From NCBI GenBank assembly GCA_050251615.1, contig JBFWMM010000007.1, forward strand, positions 1 through 64,000: a DNA stretch of 64,000 bases, read 5' to 3'. How positions within the stretch are numbered: the stretch's first letter is position 1; each line of letters opens with the position of its first letter. The stretch comes from Sedimentisphaera sp050251615 (lineage in GTDB: Bacteria; Planctomycetota; Phycisphaerae; Sedimentisphaerales; Sedimentisphaeraceae). Of this stretch, positions 24,443 to 34,080 are shown in pieces. The translations under genes were made by a program, and so were the position numbers. Below the pieces are notes generated by a model. The model was given only the letters and a program-made list of their open reading frames with translations, was not told the origin of the DNA and did no database searches.

Positions 24443-26401
24443 ATGCATAAAAAAACGGTCTGCAAACGAATCCATATTGCCATAGTCGCAGCAATACTGT
24501 TCTTGTCCTTATCGAACGTAAGCGCGAAGGAATCCATACTCTATGGCGGCGGGCCCTTTTATAGCGGCGCAGCCTCAAACCTGACCAGCATACGCAATTC
24601 AGGTTTTACAACGCTCGTTCTCTGGACGATTCACGTCCATTCAGACGGCGACCTTGTACTCAACGATGTGAAGCTGATCGATGACGGAGTGTATGTGGGC
24701 AAGAGTAGCTGGCCGGATGAGGTGCTGGCGTTCAAATCCCGCTCCACAAGCGTAAGGCGGATCGAAATTGCGATTGGCTCCTGGGGCGTTCCAGATTTCG
24801 AGACTATGGAAAGCTTTATCAATGCCGAGGGCACCGGCCCGGGCAGTACGCTTTACGAAAACTTCAAGGCTCTCAGAGAGGCGATTCCCGCAATCGATGC
24901 AATCAGCTACGATGACGAGAGCAATTATGACATTGATTCGACCGTTGCGCTGTCGTTTATGCTCAACGACCTCGGCTATAAGATTACGCTTTGCCCCTAC
25001 ACCTACGGCTACTTCTGGGGACAGCTGTTCAGCCGGGTTCAGAGCGAGCGGCCGGGCATTATAGACCGCATCGACCTCCAGTGCTACGCGGGCGGCGCCG
25101 GCAACGACCCGAGGTCGTGGAAGAGCTACTTCGGCAACCTTCACGTTGCTCCCGGGCTTTGGTGCTACCCGACAGGACAGACGCCCGGCCAGATCGCCGA
25201 GCAGTTAAGTTCGTGGAACAACTCCTACAATATCTCCGGCGGTTTTATCTGGCTGTATGACGAAATAATCTCCTCGCCGTACACTATTTCGCAGTATGCC
25301 TCCGCCATCAATGAGAGCCTCAGCATAGACCCGTCCGACAACATCATTCTCCGCCTGCATCAGGACTGCGACTACGGCGGCTGGCGCGCAGATTTCGACC
25401 TCGGCGACTATACAACAAACGATATCTGGCGAGCGGGGGGCAATGTCCCCGATGCGTCCTCGCTGACAATCCTGCCCGGCTATAAGGTAACCTTTTACGA
25501 TGGCGACTACCTCACCGGCGAGAGCCTCGTTAAAACTACCGATACCGCCTGCCTTGTAGATGACGGCTGGAACGACAGGATTGCATCGATGAGCGTTGAG
25601 GTGAATCCGACTATGCTGGGGTACTGGAAATTCAACAGCGCCGGCGGCATGGTTGTGCCGGATACTTCAGGGTACGGTCATGATGGTGAATTAGTTAATA
25701 TGACCGAAGACAGCTGGACTGACGGCATACTCTATGGCGGCCTGAATCTTGACGGCGTGGACGACAGCGTGAGAATCGCCGGCTTCAAGGGAGTTGCAGG
25801 GCCCGTCGGCCGCACCTGCCAGGCGTGGATAAAGACGTCTCAACCGAGCGGAATTATTATGGCATGGGGCAGCGTAAACTACGGAGGCAAGTGGATTGTG
25901 CGCGTTGATGAAGGCGGCGCCTTGCGTGCCGAGGTGCAGGGGGGCTATGTCATCGGAACAAAGCTTATCAATGACGGCAAATGGCATCATATAGCGGTTG
26001 TCTTGCCGGATGACGGTACGCCCGATATCTCCGAGGCGTTGCTGTATGTGGACGGGCGGCTCGATGAGAGCGGCGCGGTATCGCCCGAGCCTGTCAATAC
26101 AAGCCCCGAACAGGACGTGCATATAGGGTGGTTCTCGCTGAAAAACGAGAGGCATTTCGAGGGCACGATTGATGAGGTCAAGATTTACAACTATCCGCTG
26201 AGCGCCTCGGAGATTATCACCACCTACAGCGAGAACGCCTTGATAGCCGATGTAGAGCAGGACGGGGATGTGGACCTGGTAGATTTCGCCGCCATCTCAG
26301 GCGCCTGGCAGAAAACTGATTGCCTGATAGACCTGACGGGAGATTGCGTGATTGATCTGGACGACCTGGCTGTGTTTATGGCCGAATGGCTGATGGATTG
26401 A
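24443..26401 (+). CDS. secreted modular protein: GH18-like barrel, crystallin-like, LamG and dockerin-like domains
   Basis: This exported protein has 652 residues. A signal peptide (1-28) is followed at about 32-285 by a TIM-barrel-like domain with DAISYDDE (152-159), close to the GH18/GH85 catalytic pattern DxxDxDxE, and later LQCYAGGAGNDPRSW and GGFIWLYDE. About 295-385 resemble beta/gamma-crystallin or CBM-like repeats (CDYGGWRADFDLGDY). About 390-595 are a LamG/concanavalin-like domain (YWKFNSAGGMVVPDTSGYGHDGEL). The C-terminus (600-650) has two Ca-binding dockerin-like loops (DVEQDGDVDLVDFAAISGAW and DLTGDCVIDLDDLAVFMAEW). Such tails are abundant in Sedimentisphaerales-like planctomycetes. 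The substrate is unknown; a hydrolase acting on amino-sugar glycans is a reasonable guess. Confidence 0.78.
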   Translation: MHKKTVCKRIHIAIVAAILFLSLSNVSAKESILYGGGPFYSGAASNLTSIRNSGFTTLVLWTIHVHSDGDLVLNDVKLIDDGVYVGKSSWPDEVLAFKSRSTSVRRIEIAIGSWGVPDFETMESFINAEGTGPGSTLYENFKALREAIPAIDAISYDDESNYDIDSTVALSFMLNDLGYKITLCPYTYGYFWGQLFSRVQSERPGIIDRIDLQCYAGGAGNDPRSWKSYFGNLHVAPGLWCYPTGQTPGQIAEQLSSWNNSYNISGGFIWLYDEIISSPYTISQYASAINESLSIDPSDNIILRLHQDCDYGGWRADFDLGDYTTNDIWRAGGNVPDASSLTILPGYKVTFYDGDYLTGESLVKTTDTACLVDDGWNDRIASMSVEVNPTMLGYWKFNSAGGMVVPDTSGYGHDGELVNMTEDSWTDGILYGGLNLDGVDDSVRIAGFKGVAGPVGRTCQAWIKTSQPSGIIMAWGSVNYGGKWIVRVDEGGALRAEVQGGYVIGTKLINDGKWHHIAVVLPDDGTPDISEALLYVDGRLDESGAVSPEPVNTSPEQDVHIGWFSLKNERHFEGTIDEVKIYNYPLSASEIITTYSENALIADVEQDGDVDLVDFAAISGAWQKTDCLIDLTGDCVIDLDDLAVFMAEWLMD

Positions 26402-26412
26402 TTTTAGATATC

Positions 26413-26505
26413 TGCGGGGCGCTTGCGCGCCACCGCTCTTCGCGAGCAGGCATTACTTTACGTAGAGGTGAGAATCATTCCGCGCGCGAACGACTCACAC
26501 GGTTT
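26413..26505. repeat. copy of the dispersed intergenic repeat
   Basis: GGGGCGCTTGCGCGCCACCG begins at 26416 and matches the core of the 7.4-7.7 kb array on the opposite strand. The part from AATCATTCCGCGCGCGAAC on (26472-26490) matches 47407-47425. It occupies the interval between the modular protein and the terminator of the EF-G-like gene. Confidence 0.75.
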
Positions 26506-26520
26506 GTTACTTCAATAATG

Positions 26521-26552
26521 AAAAAGACCCGCCGTTTATCGCGGCAGGCCTT
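26521..26552 (-). terminator. intrinsic terminator of the EF-G-like gene
   Basis: Read on the minus strand, GGCCTGCCG pairs with CGGCGGGTC around a short A-rich loop and is followed by TTTTT. It lies 24 bases after the stop codon of the EF-G-like gene. Confidence 0.75.
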
Positions 26553-26575
26553 TTGTTTAATCTGATAAAAAGGGG

Positions 26576-28603
26576 CTATTCAGCTTCGTCTTCTTTCTTG
26601 TACTTATCAATGATCTGTTGCTGAATTTGCGGTGGAACCACATCATAGTGGCTCAGCTCCATAGTGTAGCTGCCCTGTCCGCCGGTAACGCTCTTGAGCT
26701 GGCCGTCGTAATTGACCACCTCTGACAGCGGCACAAGCGCGCGGATAACCGTCATACTGCCGCTGAGCATATCCTGCCCGCTCACACGGCCGCGTTTGCC
26801 GGCAATATCGCTTGTGATGTCGCCGATAAACTCCACAGGAATCGTGATTTCCATCTCCACAATAGGCTCAAGCAGAGCCGGTTTGGCCTTTGCAAGCGCG
26901 TCGAGGAAAGCTCCCTTGCCTGCCGCTCTGAAGGCGACTTCCTTTGAGTCAACGGGGTGATGCTTGCCATCATAGATGCTCACTTTCACATCCTGCACGG
27001 GGAAGCCCGCGATAAAGCCGGTTTCCATCACATCTCCGATACCCTTAACGATGGGAGCCTCGAACTGATTTGGAATAGAACCGCCAAAAACATCCCACGT
27101 AGTAATTACTGCCGGATCCTGATCGCGCTCACCCGGCTCGATGCGAAGGTAAACTTCGCCGAACTGGCCTGCGCCGCCGGACTGCTTTTTGTGCCTGTAA
27201 TGGCCTTCAGCTTTAGCGGTAATTGTTTCCTTGTAGGGTATTCTCGGCGGTTTGGTGTTAACGTGAACTTTGTAAGACTTTTCCATTTTAGAGAGCATCA
27301 CCTTGAGATGCATCTCACCCATACCTCGAATTACAAGTTCTTTCGTATTTGGGTCGTGCCCTGCCGCGAAACAGGGATCCCCTTCACAAAGCCGTTCCAG
27401 AGCCATGCCGATTTTGGATTCATCACCCTTACTGGCAGGCTCTAAAGCGAGAGCAAACATAGGCTTGGGCAGCTTCGGTAAATTGAAGCAGCCGTGCACC
27501 TTACCATCGGAAATAAGATCACCGTATTTCAGGTCATCGAGTTTTGCAAGACAAATAATATCTCCGGGGCCCGCGCTTTCGATTTCGGTGGTATCGGCGC
27601 CTTGAGGCTCAAGGATATGTCCGGGGCGGAGCGCCTTCTTATCATCATTGTGATAGAGAGACGTATCCGATTTCAGAGTACCGCTGAAGATGCGGATGTA
27701 TGAGAATTTCATGTGAGTTTTCTGATCGACGCCGACCTTGAACACGACACCCGCAAGCGGGCCGTCCGGGTCTGCGTTGAGTTCGATTTCGTTCTCGCTG
27801 GAGGTAAGCACTTTCGGCTTGGCCTGGTCAGGAGAGGGGGCGCTTTCAAGGATAACATCAAGAAGCTCGTTTATGCCGGCTTCCGTACGGGAGCTCGCAA
27901 AAACAATCGGAATCACGCTGCCTTCCAGCATCGCACTGACAAACACTTCCCCGATCTTCGCCTTGTCGATTTCTTCGCCGGCGAAATACGCTTCCATCAA
28001 CTCATCATCACTCTCGATAATGCTCTCGATGATCTGTGTGTGCGCGTCTTCGGCGGTGATAAAGGATTCGCCCCTGTCATTCATCACGCAGTCTATGACA
28101 GACTTATGGTCGAGCGCGGGCAGGTTTGCGCAGCGGCACTGCGAACCAAAGGCCTCCTGAATGTTGTTTACAACCTCTGCATAATCAACGCCGTCCTGGT
28201 CGAGGCGGTTTACCACTATTATCTTGCAAAGACCTGCCTCATCGGCGGCCTTGAACATTCTTCTCGTGTTTACTTCAACGCCGTTGGCGGCATTGATAAC
28301 GATAAGCGCGGTTTCAGCCGCAACGAGAGAGGGGAGAGCTCCACCGAGGAATCCGGGGTAGCCCGGGCAGTCGATGAAATTGATTTGTTTGCCTTGGAAC
28401 TTGGTGTGGGCGATTGCCGCCTGTGTTGAATGCTGGATTTCTTTTTCTTCTTCGTCGTAATCGCAGACTGTGTTCTTCTCCTCGATCGTGCCGAGCCGGG
28501 TGATTTGTCCGGTTTTGTGCAGAATCGCTTCCACCAGACTTGTCTTCCCCGAACTGCCATGGCCGAGGAGTACAACGTTTTTAATATCGCTTACTTTCGC
28601 CAA
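26576..28603 (-). CDS. EF-G-like translational GTPase (FusA2 type)
   Basis: The 675-residue EF-G paralogue has G1 GHGSSGKTS (about 14-22), G3 FIDCPGYPG (about 76-84), a divergent G4 NRLD and full domains II-V: RIFSGTLKSDTSLY, GDIICLAKLDDLK, GMGEMHLKVMLSKMEKSYKV, and KQSGGAGQFGEVYLRIEP as in domain IV. Its GHGSSGKTS rather than AHIDAGKTT and shorter length set it apart from canonical FusA; the cellular role of this subgroup is unsettled. Translation starts at TTG 28603 behind a strong GGAGG (spacing 6). It has its own promoter and terminator, so it is monocistronic. Confidence 0.9.
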   Translation of the reverse strand: MAKVSDIKNVVLLGHGSSGKTSLVEAILHKTGQITRLGTIEEKNTVCDYDEEEKEIQHSTQAAIAHTKFQGKQINFIDCPGYPGFLGGALPSLVAAETALIVINAANGVEVNTRRMFKAADEAGLCKIIVVNRLDQDGVDYAEVVNNIQEAFGSQCRCANLPALDHKSVIDCVMNDRGESFITAEDAHTQIIESIIESDDELMEAYFAGEEIDKAKIGEVFVSAMLEGSVIPIVFASSRTEAGINELLDVILESAPSPDQAKPKVLTSSENEIELNADPDGPLAGVVFKVGVDQKTHMKFSYIRIFSGTLKSDTSLYHNDDKKALRPGHILEPQGADTTEIESAGPGDIICLAKLDDLKYGDLISDGKVHGCFNLPKLPKPMFALALEPASKGDESKIGMALERLCEGDPCFAAGHDPNTKELVIRGMGEMHLKVMLSKMEKSYKVHVNTKPPRIPYKETITAKAEGHYRHKKQSGGAGQFGEVYLRIEPGERDQDPAVITTWDVFGGSIPNQFEAPIVKGIGDVMETGFIAGFPVQDVKVSIYDGKHHPVDSKEVAFRAAGKGAFLDALAKAKPALLEPIVEMEITIPVEFIGDITSDIAGKRGRVSGQDMLSGSMTVIRALVPLSEVVNYDGQLKSVTGGQGSYTMELSHYDVVPPQIQQQIIDKYKKEDEAE

Positions 28604-28944
28604 AATTGCCTCCGTGTTAGGATTTATTTAGTTTTGTATCAAGGCATTCGTTGAACTTCCAAAGAATACATAAAAAAATAATGTGTGCAAGCCAAAATAA
28701 CATTTTTTTTCAAGCTGTCGCATAATAGCCGCTGTACAAGCCGAAACACAGGACTTTCCTTGTTCAAACGAAACATTAAAAGTTGCATTGGTTCAGGCGC
28801 TACCGTGCGAAAAACCTCTTCGCAAATGCCGGCCAACGCAGGATAAGCCAAACACCGCAAGAGCGGAGCTTCGCAAGAAAACCGCCAAAAGCAACGGTGC
28901 AAATGTGCCGATGTCGTGAATGTCCATCGTATTGCGGCGCAGAG
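28604..28944. other. intergenic region upstream of the EF-G-like gene
   Basis: This roughly 340-bp stretch between uvrC (ending at 28945) and the EF-G-like gene holds that gene's promoter near 28663-28690 and A/T-rich leader. I see no ORF of coding quality and no clear terminator for uvrC. Confidence 0.6.
28663..28690 (-). promoter_or_regulatory. promoter of the EF-G-like gene
   Basis: On the minus strand, TTGCAC (28690-28685) and TATTCT (28668-28663) are separated by 16 bases, giving a leader of about 50 nt before the TTG start. Confidence 0.55.
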
Positions 28945-30348
28945 TTATTCTTCTTTGTCTTTCTTGCGGCGCCTCTTGCGTGCGGCAGGGTCTTCAGGGC
29001 GCTTCGGCAAGGCGTCGGGATTGTCGAGAAACGTTTTTCGGCGCAGGATGTGGTGGTAATGCTGTGCGAAGCGGTGCGACTCATCACGTATGCGCTGAAA
29101 GAGCTTTCGCACGGGCGAATTGGCGGGCAATCTTATCGGCTCATCAAAGCCTAAGACGTAGATAATCTCCTCACGCTTTGCCAGTGATGCGAGGTATGGC
29201 TTGGGGCCGTCAAATTCCTTCAGCACCGCCTCTACTGCATGCAGCTGGCCGATGCCGCCGTCTATCAGTAGCATATCGGGCAGAATTTCACGGCCGTCCG
29301 CCGCCCTTTTGTACCGGCGGTATATCACTTCCTGCAAGCTGGCGTAATCATTTATGCCCTCAACCGTCTTTATCTTGAAGCGGCGGTATCCCGGCTTGAA
29401 CGGGCGGCCATCAATAAATTTGACGAGCGAACCGACTGTATCAGTGCCGCCGAGGTGGGCTATGTCGAAACCTTCTATCGTGCGGATGGGGGAATCAGCG
29501 CCGAGCATATCGGCAAGCTTTTCGTTTGCCTCGGCCAGGTTTTGCACAAACAGCTCCGGCTGCACATTTTCCGTAACGCTGCCGCGTCGGTCAAGCCGTT
29601 CAATGAGGCGGATGCGGTCGCGTAAGGCGGCGGCTTCCTCAAAGCGCAGCTCCGCGGAAGCGGCTTTCATCTTCTCAGCCAGTTCGCGCAGAATTACAGA
29701 GCGCCTGGAGCGCAGAAACTTCGTAAGGTCGTCTATAATCTCGCCGTACTTCTCTCTGCTTATCTTCGCCGCGCAAGGCGCCGAACACTGGTTTATACTG
29801 TATAACAGGCATGGGCGAAAGAATCGGCGCTTCTTATCCGACTCGGAGATCTCAAGCCGGCACGTGCGGAATTTGAAGATTCTCTGCAACACCACAAGCA
29901 CCTCGCGCAGGTCGCGGATGCTGGTAAATGGCCCGAAAAGCCGCGAGCGCTTATCGCCGGGCGTACGGGTGATGTAGATGCCGGGGTACTCGTCACTTGT
30001 GGTTATCTGGAGGTACGGGAATGTCTTATCGTCGAGCAGGTCTGTGTTGTACGGCGGGCGGATATCCTTTATCAGCCGCGCCTCCTGCAAAATCGCATCG
30101 ACCTCGCTCTCCGTTTCGAGATAGTCAACGCTCGCGGCCTTTGCCACCATCTCCACAATCTTCGGCCCGCGCGTAGAGGCGATATCAGAGCTGACCTGAA
30201 AATAGCTCGCCGCCCGCGAACGCAGGCTCTTGGCCTTGCCGATGTACAAGACGGTATCGTGCTCGTCCTTAATGAAATAAAGCCCGGGACCGGTGGGAAA
30301 GCTTTTGATCGCTTCCCTGATTCTGTCTATTCGCTCATCAGTCATCAT
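28945..30348 (-). CDS. uvrC: excinuclease ABC subunit C, short form
   Basis: UvrC makes the two incisions of nucleotide excision repair. The protein of about 467 residues has the GIY-YIG nuclease domain (TGPGLYFIKDEHDTVLYIGKAKSLRSR, near 15-40), the UVR coiled motif (LREL AEKMKAASAELRFEEAAALRDRI, near 225-250) and the RNase H-like C-terminal nuclease with EGFDIAHLGGTDTVGS, LLIDGGIGQLHAV and a final ESHRFAQHYHHILRRK. It then stops in a basic tail (RKRRRKKDKEE), so the tandem helix-hairpin-helix found in roughly 600-residue UvrC proteins is missing. The start is taken at ATG 30348 or 30345; the open frame upstream has no family similarity. Confidence 0.9.
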   Translation of the reverse strand: MMTDERIDRIREAIKSFPTGPGLYFIKDEHDTVLYIGKAKSLRSRAASYFQVSSDIASTRGPKIVEMVAKAASVDYLETESEVDAILQEARLIKDIRPPYNTDLLDDKTFPYLQITTSDEYPGIYITRTPGDKRSRLFGPFTSIRDLREVLVVLQRIFKFRTCRLEISESDKKRRFFRPCLLYSINQCSAPCAAKISREKYGEIIDDLTKFLRSRRSVILRELAEKMKAASAELRFEEAAALRDRIRLIERLDRRGSVTENVQPELFVQNLAEANEKLADMLGADSPIRTIEGFDIAHLGGTDTVGSLVKFIDGRPFKPGYRRFKIKTVEGINDYASLQEVIYRRYKRAADGREILPDMLLIDGGIGQLHAVEAVLKEFDGPKPYLASLAKREEIIYVLGFDEPIRLPANSPVRKLFQRIRDESHRFAQHYHHILRRKTFLDNPDALPKRPEDPAARKRRRKKDKEE

Positions 30349-30493
30349 TAGAGACCGCATTGAGGTTAAACATACCTTCCGAGCCACGCACGTAAGGAAG
30401 TGGTGCCTGCAAACGCAAATAGCACCGCTCATTTACATTCGCGGCTCCGATTATCATTCGCGGCACAATTCGGGTTGGCATTTGGCGTTTTCC

Positions 30494-32428
30494 TCATTCA
30501 TAAACGAGCAGATATGAACTCATATAATGCACGGCTGGATAGCTCGCGTTCGGTGCGGCCGGGTCAAACTCGGCCTTGTATGGCTGCGGGATATATTCCA
30601 GATTCACGCTGCCCGCACCCTGCTCCAGCGGTACATTCGCAATCCACGGCTCAACAACGCAGCCGGGGCGCCAGCCTGCGCGGTCAATAAACCATGTGCC
30701 GCCCTGATAGTCTATCGGGTTGAAGTTGTTATCCGCCCACCAGAGATAGTTTTCGGTTTCGGTTTCGCCGCATTTGAGCCTCCGCCAGACCTTCATAAAC
30801 TCGGCGCCGTTGTCCTTGTTGCCGGCCCAGCCGTGGCCGGTTACCACGCTGTAAAACTTAGCTGCTTCAGCGCTTTCGGGCAGCCCTACATCGATGGGAG
30901 AAACGCCCGCAAGGCCATCGGTACCAGGTGGGCCGTAGAGGAATTCGCCATTCCAGAGCGGGACAACTTTATCGGCAATCCGATCGGTTTCGCCGCGGTA
31001 GTAGCGCAGCACAAACTCACCGCCAAATTCGCCGCGAGTCTTGAGGGTGAGTGTGCGCTCGCCTGCGAGCAGGGTTGCCAGAGGCGTTACATCAAACAGC
31101 CACCTGCCGCCGGCCATATTGTAGCTTGTGATTATGCGGGCAAACTCAAATCTCTCTTCGCCATCGCCGACATAAAGCCTGGAAACTCTATCCCATGGGT
31201 CTGAGGCGGGCTTGAGGCGCCAGTCAAGGACTACCCTTCCAATGTTGTAGAGGGTTGGCAAGCGCTTGGTCACGCTGACTTCATCCCAATTACCGAGCGC
31301 TTTCCATTTAATCTCAATACAAGGCTTCTGCTCAATCGCGGGGGCAAGTGATTCGGCCTGAAAATCCGATATTGCCGCGCCGTCTGAGAAGCTCACAGCG
31401 GTTATAGGATACGTGCTACCGAGGACGGGGAAGGCATTATAGAACGGGTGAACCAGGCCATCGATTGTAAGCGTGAGCTCGCGGGCGCCGCAGACCTCTT
31501 TAAGCAGAATGTCAATTTTCTTTTTCCCTTCAAAGCGCTGCTCGCTCGGGCGCTTCTCCAGGATAACATTATCGCTCGAAACGAGCACGGCAGAGCGCTT
31601 AAGCTCGCGGTCATTCTTTTCGGTAAGACGCAACGCCATGCCAAGCGAATCAGGCAGAGCGGGTGCGGAATCGGCAACGTACTTCGGGGCCTTTGCGCCG
31701 TGGAAGAGAAACCCCATATCAGAGCCTGAGCTAAAATCGGCGGTAAAGGACACATGCAACTCACCGGATTCAGGGACGGCCATAAGCTGCGGAGCTTCAG
31801 GGGCAAACTCGAAGGCAAACTCTTCATCTGTTTCGAGCCGTTCAGCGATGACAAGCCTTTGATTTTCGAGTAAGTCGGAGGCGCCAATCGCCTTTTTGAA
31901 CAGCATCCTGTCGAAGAGATTTATGTTGGTGAAGAGGCATTTTGCAAGCCTTGGCAAATCAGCCGCGCCAATATCAATCGCCATAAATTCGGGCTTGAAC
32001 TCCTCTCTTAATTTGTCAATAAGCGGCATTGTTGCAATATGCAACTCAATCTCACTTTCGCTTGCCTTATAGAGGAACATGGCGGTGAGGTTCTCCTTTT
32101 GAGGCGTACGCCCGTCAATCAGCAGCATCTTGTAGCTGCCGAGGTCTATGCTGCGCGCCTTAACGCTCTGCCCTGCGCCAACAGTGCTTTCCCAGAGCTT
32201 CGAGCATTCGCCCAGCGGAGTTATAATCAGATCCTCGCGGGTGTAGGAGACGTTGAACAGTTCATCGAAATAATCGCCTGCGGCGACCCAGTTGCCGTAG
32301 AGCGAGCGATCAACTTCTCCGCGCTTCCAGAGTACACCATCATTCTTCATCGGAACGCAGCCGGAGAGCAGAATTAGCGAGAACAATCCAAAAATCATTT
32401 TTTTCACTGTGCGGCCCCTTCGCAACAT
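30494..32428 (-). CDS. lipoprotein with PNGase-F-like C-terminal domain
   Basis: This 644-residue predicted lipoprotein has a signal ending MIFGLFSLILLSGC, Cys 23 or nearby. Most of it is beta-rich and unfamiliar. The C-terminal part (about 520-600) contains VVTGHGWAGNKDNGAEFMKVWRRLKC, then YLWWADNNFNPIDYQGGTWFIDRAGWRPG, which strongly recalls the second jelly-roll of peptide-N-glycosidase F (NP..QGGTW..DRAGWCPG). Whether it cleaves N-glycans is unclear, since I could not map the catalytic residues of the first jelly-roll. GTG 32407, preceded by AAGGGG, is an alternative start. It is transcribed divergently from htrA. Confidence 0.6.
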   Translation of the reverse strand: MLRRGRTVKKMIFGLFSLILLSGCVPMKNDGVLWKRGEVDRSLYGNWVAAGDYFDELFNVSYTREDLIITPLGECSKLWESTVGAGQSVKARSIDLGSYKMLLIDGRTPQKENLTAMFLYKASESEIELHIATMPLIDKLREEFKPEFMAIDIGAADLPRLAKCLFTNINLFDRMLFKKAIGASDLLENQRLVIAERLETDEEFAFEFAPEAPQLMAVPESGELHVSFTADFSSGSDMGFLFHGAKAPKYVADSAPALPDSLGMALRLTEKNDRELKRSAVLVSSDNVILEKRPSEQRFEGKKKIDILLKEVCGARELTLTIDGLVHPFYNAFPVLGSTYPITAVSFSDGAAISDFQAESLAPAIEQKPCIEIKWKALGNWDEVSVTKRLPTLYNIGRVVLDWRLKPASDPWDRVSRLYVGDGEERFEFARIITSYNMAGGRWLFDVTPLATLLAGERTLTLKTRGEFGGEFVLRYYRGETDRIADKVVPLWNGEFLYGPPGTDGLAGVSPIDVGLPESAEAAKFYSVVTGHGWAGNKDNGAEFMKVWRRLKCGETETENYLWWADNNFNPIDYQGGTWFIDRAGWRPGCVVEPWIANVPLEQGAGSVNLEYIPQPYKAEFDPAAPNASYPAVHYMSSYLLVYE

Positions 32429-32624
32429 ATTAATAAAGAAAAAACCATCAGCGATATTTTACCACTTGAGCATTTTTTCACAAGACGCTTTATACCGGCG
32501 TATAAAAGCACGCATGACCTAAGCGAACAAACAAACAGACGTCTGCGTAAACAGCGATATATGTACTTTCAGATCTTTACAAGAGCCTTTTATAACAACT
32601 ACTATTTTATAAAGGAACAAAAAA

Positions 32625-34049
32625 ATGAAGCAAAGATTATCAACTCTTCTGTTGGCAGCGATGTTAGCATTGCCTGCCTGCTCGTTCGCTATCCCCGAAT
32701 CCTTCGCTCCGATTGTGGATAAGGTGAATCCGGCAGTGGTCTATATTGAAGTAACGCAGGAGCGACAGGTGCAGAACCCTATCTCGCTGTTCGATCTCTC
32801 CCCCTGGGGCAGAGACCTGAGACGGTACAGGGAGTACAGTGAGCCTCAAACGGAAATAGTGCGGGGTAGCGGTAGCGGAGCCATCATTGACGCGAAAAAT
32901 GGCTATGTCCTCACGGCGGCGCATGTGATACAGGACGTTGACGCGGCGGTGGTACATCTGCCGGACGGGCGCGATTTTGAAGTCATTGATTTCCTCTACG
33001 ACTCGCAAACGGATGTAGGGCTGGTTCAGATTGATTTCGGCGATGAGGAGCTGCCGAGCATTTCTCTGGGCGATTCCGACGAGGTGAAAGTGGGCGATTG
33101 GGTTCTTGCGATGGGCTCCCCGCTCGGCAAGGCACTTGCAAACTCCGTGAGCGCGGGTATTGTGAGCGGCAAGGAGCGCAAAAGCGGCATACTCGGCACG
33201 CTCGGCATCGAAGATTTCATCCAGACCGACGCCGTAATCAACCGCGGAAACAGCGGCGGTCCACTGGTTAACATGGACGGCGAAATCATCGGCATAAACT
33301 CCAACATCATCAGCCAGTCAGGCTTCAACGCAGGGCTCGGATTCGCAGTCCCCAGTAACATCGCCAAGGATGTTGTAATGAAGCTCATAGAGGACGGTGT
33401 TGTAGTGCGCGGCTGGCTCGGCGTAACCGTTGCCCCGATCGAAAGCCTCGCTGAAAGCAACAAGGACATAGAGATTCCGGAGGAAGTAGTGGAAAATGGC
33501 GGCGCCCTTATCGTAGATGTGCTTAAAGACGGCCCTGCGGATAAGGCGGGCATTATGATTGATGATTTCATCATCGAAATCAACGGAAAGCGCATAAGCA
33601 CTCCCGGTGAAATGATCAGGATTATCAGCTCGAATGAACCTGATACAAAGGTGAAATGCACCGTACTGCGCAACGGCAAAAAGAAAGTACTCACCGCCAC
33701 TCTCGGCGTTCGCCCCGGCTCCGGCGAAGGCGGCTCCAATGGCGCAATCACAAGAAGAGACCGTACCAGCAGCGCATACAAGAAGCTGGGGATAGCGGTT
33801 GAGAAGATTGACAGCAATGGCAATAGGCTTGAAGGCGTTGTTGTGAAGTACGTCAAGCCCGGCTCACTGGCAGAGCAGTTCGGAATAGAGCCCGGAGATA
33901 CGGTTATTGAGGTTGACGGCGAGAGCTTCGAGGATACCGCAAGCTTCTATGACCTGCTCGATGATGCGAATGTCGATAAGGGCGTACTGCTGACAGTCAA
34001 AACAAAGCGCGGAAAAATAAGAAAAGTCTATATAAGGGACTTCGACTGA
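32625..34049 (+). CDS. DegP/HtrA-type periplasmic serine protease
   Basis: This 474-residue exported quality-control protease has a signal peptide to about residue 22. The trypsin-like domain has the complete triad: TAAHV (His 100), DSQTDVGLVQ (Asp 130) and NRGNSGGPLVN (Ser 210), with SGSGAIID and GFAVPSNIAKDVV typical of Deg proteases. Two PDZ domains follow (RGWLGVTVAPIE to about residue 370; YKKLGIAVEKI... to the end), as in DegP/DegQ. AAGGA lies about 9 bases before ATG 32625. A strong terminator ends the gene, so it is a single-gene unit. Confidence 0.94.
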   Translation: MKQRLSTLLLAAMLALPACSFAIPESFAPIVDKVNPAVVYIEVTQERQVQNPISLFDLSPWGRDLRRYREYSEPQTEIVRGSGSGAIIDAKNGYVLTAAHVIQDVDAAVVHLPDGRDFEVIDFLYDSQTDVGLVQIDFGDEELPSISLGDSDEVKVGDWVLAMGSPLGKALANSVSAGIVSGKERKSGILGTLGIEDFIQTDAVINRGNSGGPLVNMDGEIIGINSNIISQSGFNAGLGFAVPSNIAKDVVMKLIEDGVVVRGWLGVTVAPIESLAESNKDIEIPEEVVENGGALIVDVLKDGPADKAGIMIDDFIIEINGKRISTPGEMIRIISSNEPDTKVKCTVLRNGKKKVLTATLGVRPGSGEGGSNGAITRRDRTSSAYKKLGIAVEKIDSNGNRLEGVVVKYVKPGSLAEQFGIEPGDTVIEVDGESFEDTASFYDLLDDANVDKGVLLTVKTKRGKIRKVYIRDFD

Positions 34050-34080
34050 TAACACAGCAAGCAACACACTCCTGATAAAG

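Noticed and set aside
24443..26401. Cellulosome-type component because of the dockerin-like repeats
   Set aside because: No cohesin or scaffoldin is encoded nearby, and such type-I-like tails in planctomycetes occur widely outside cellulosomes.
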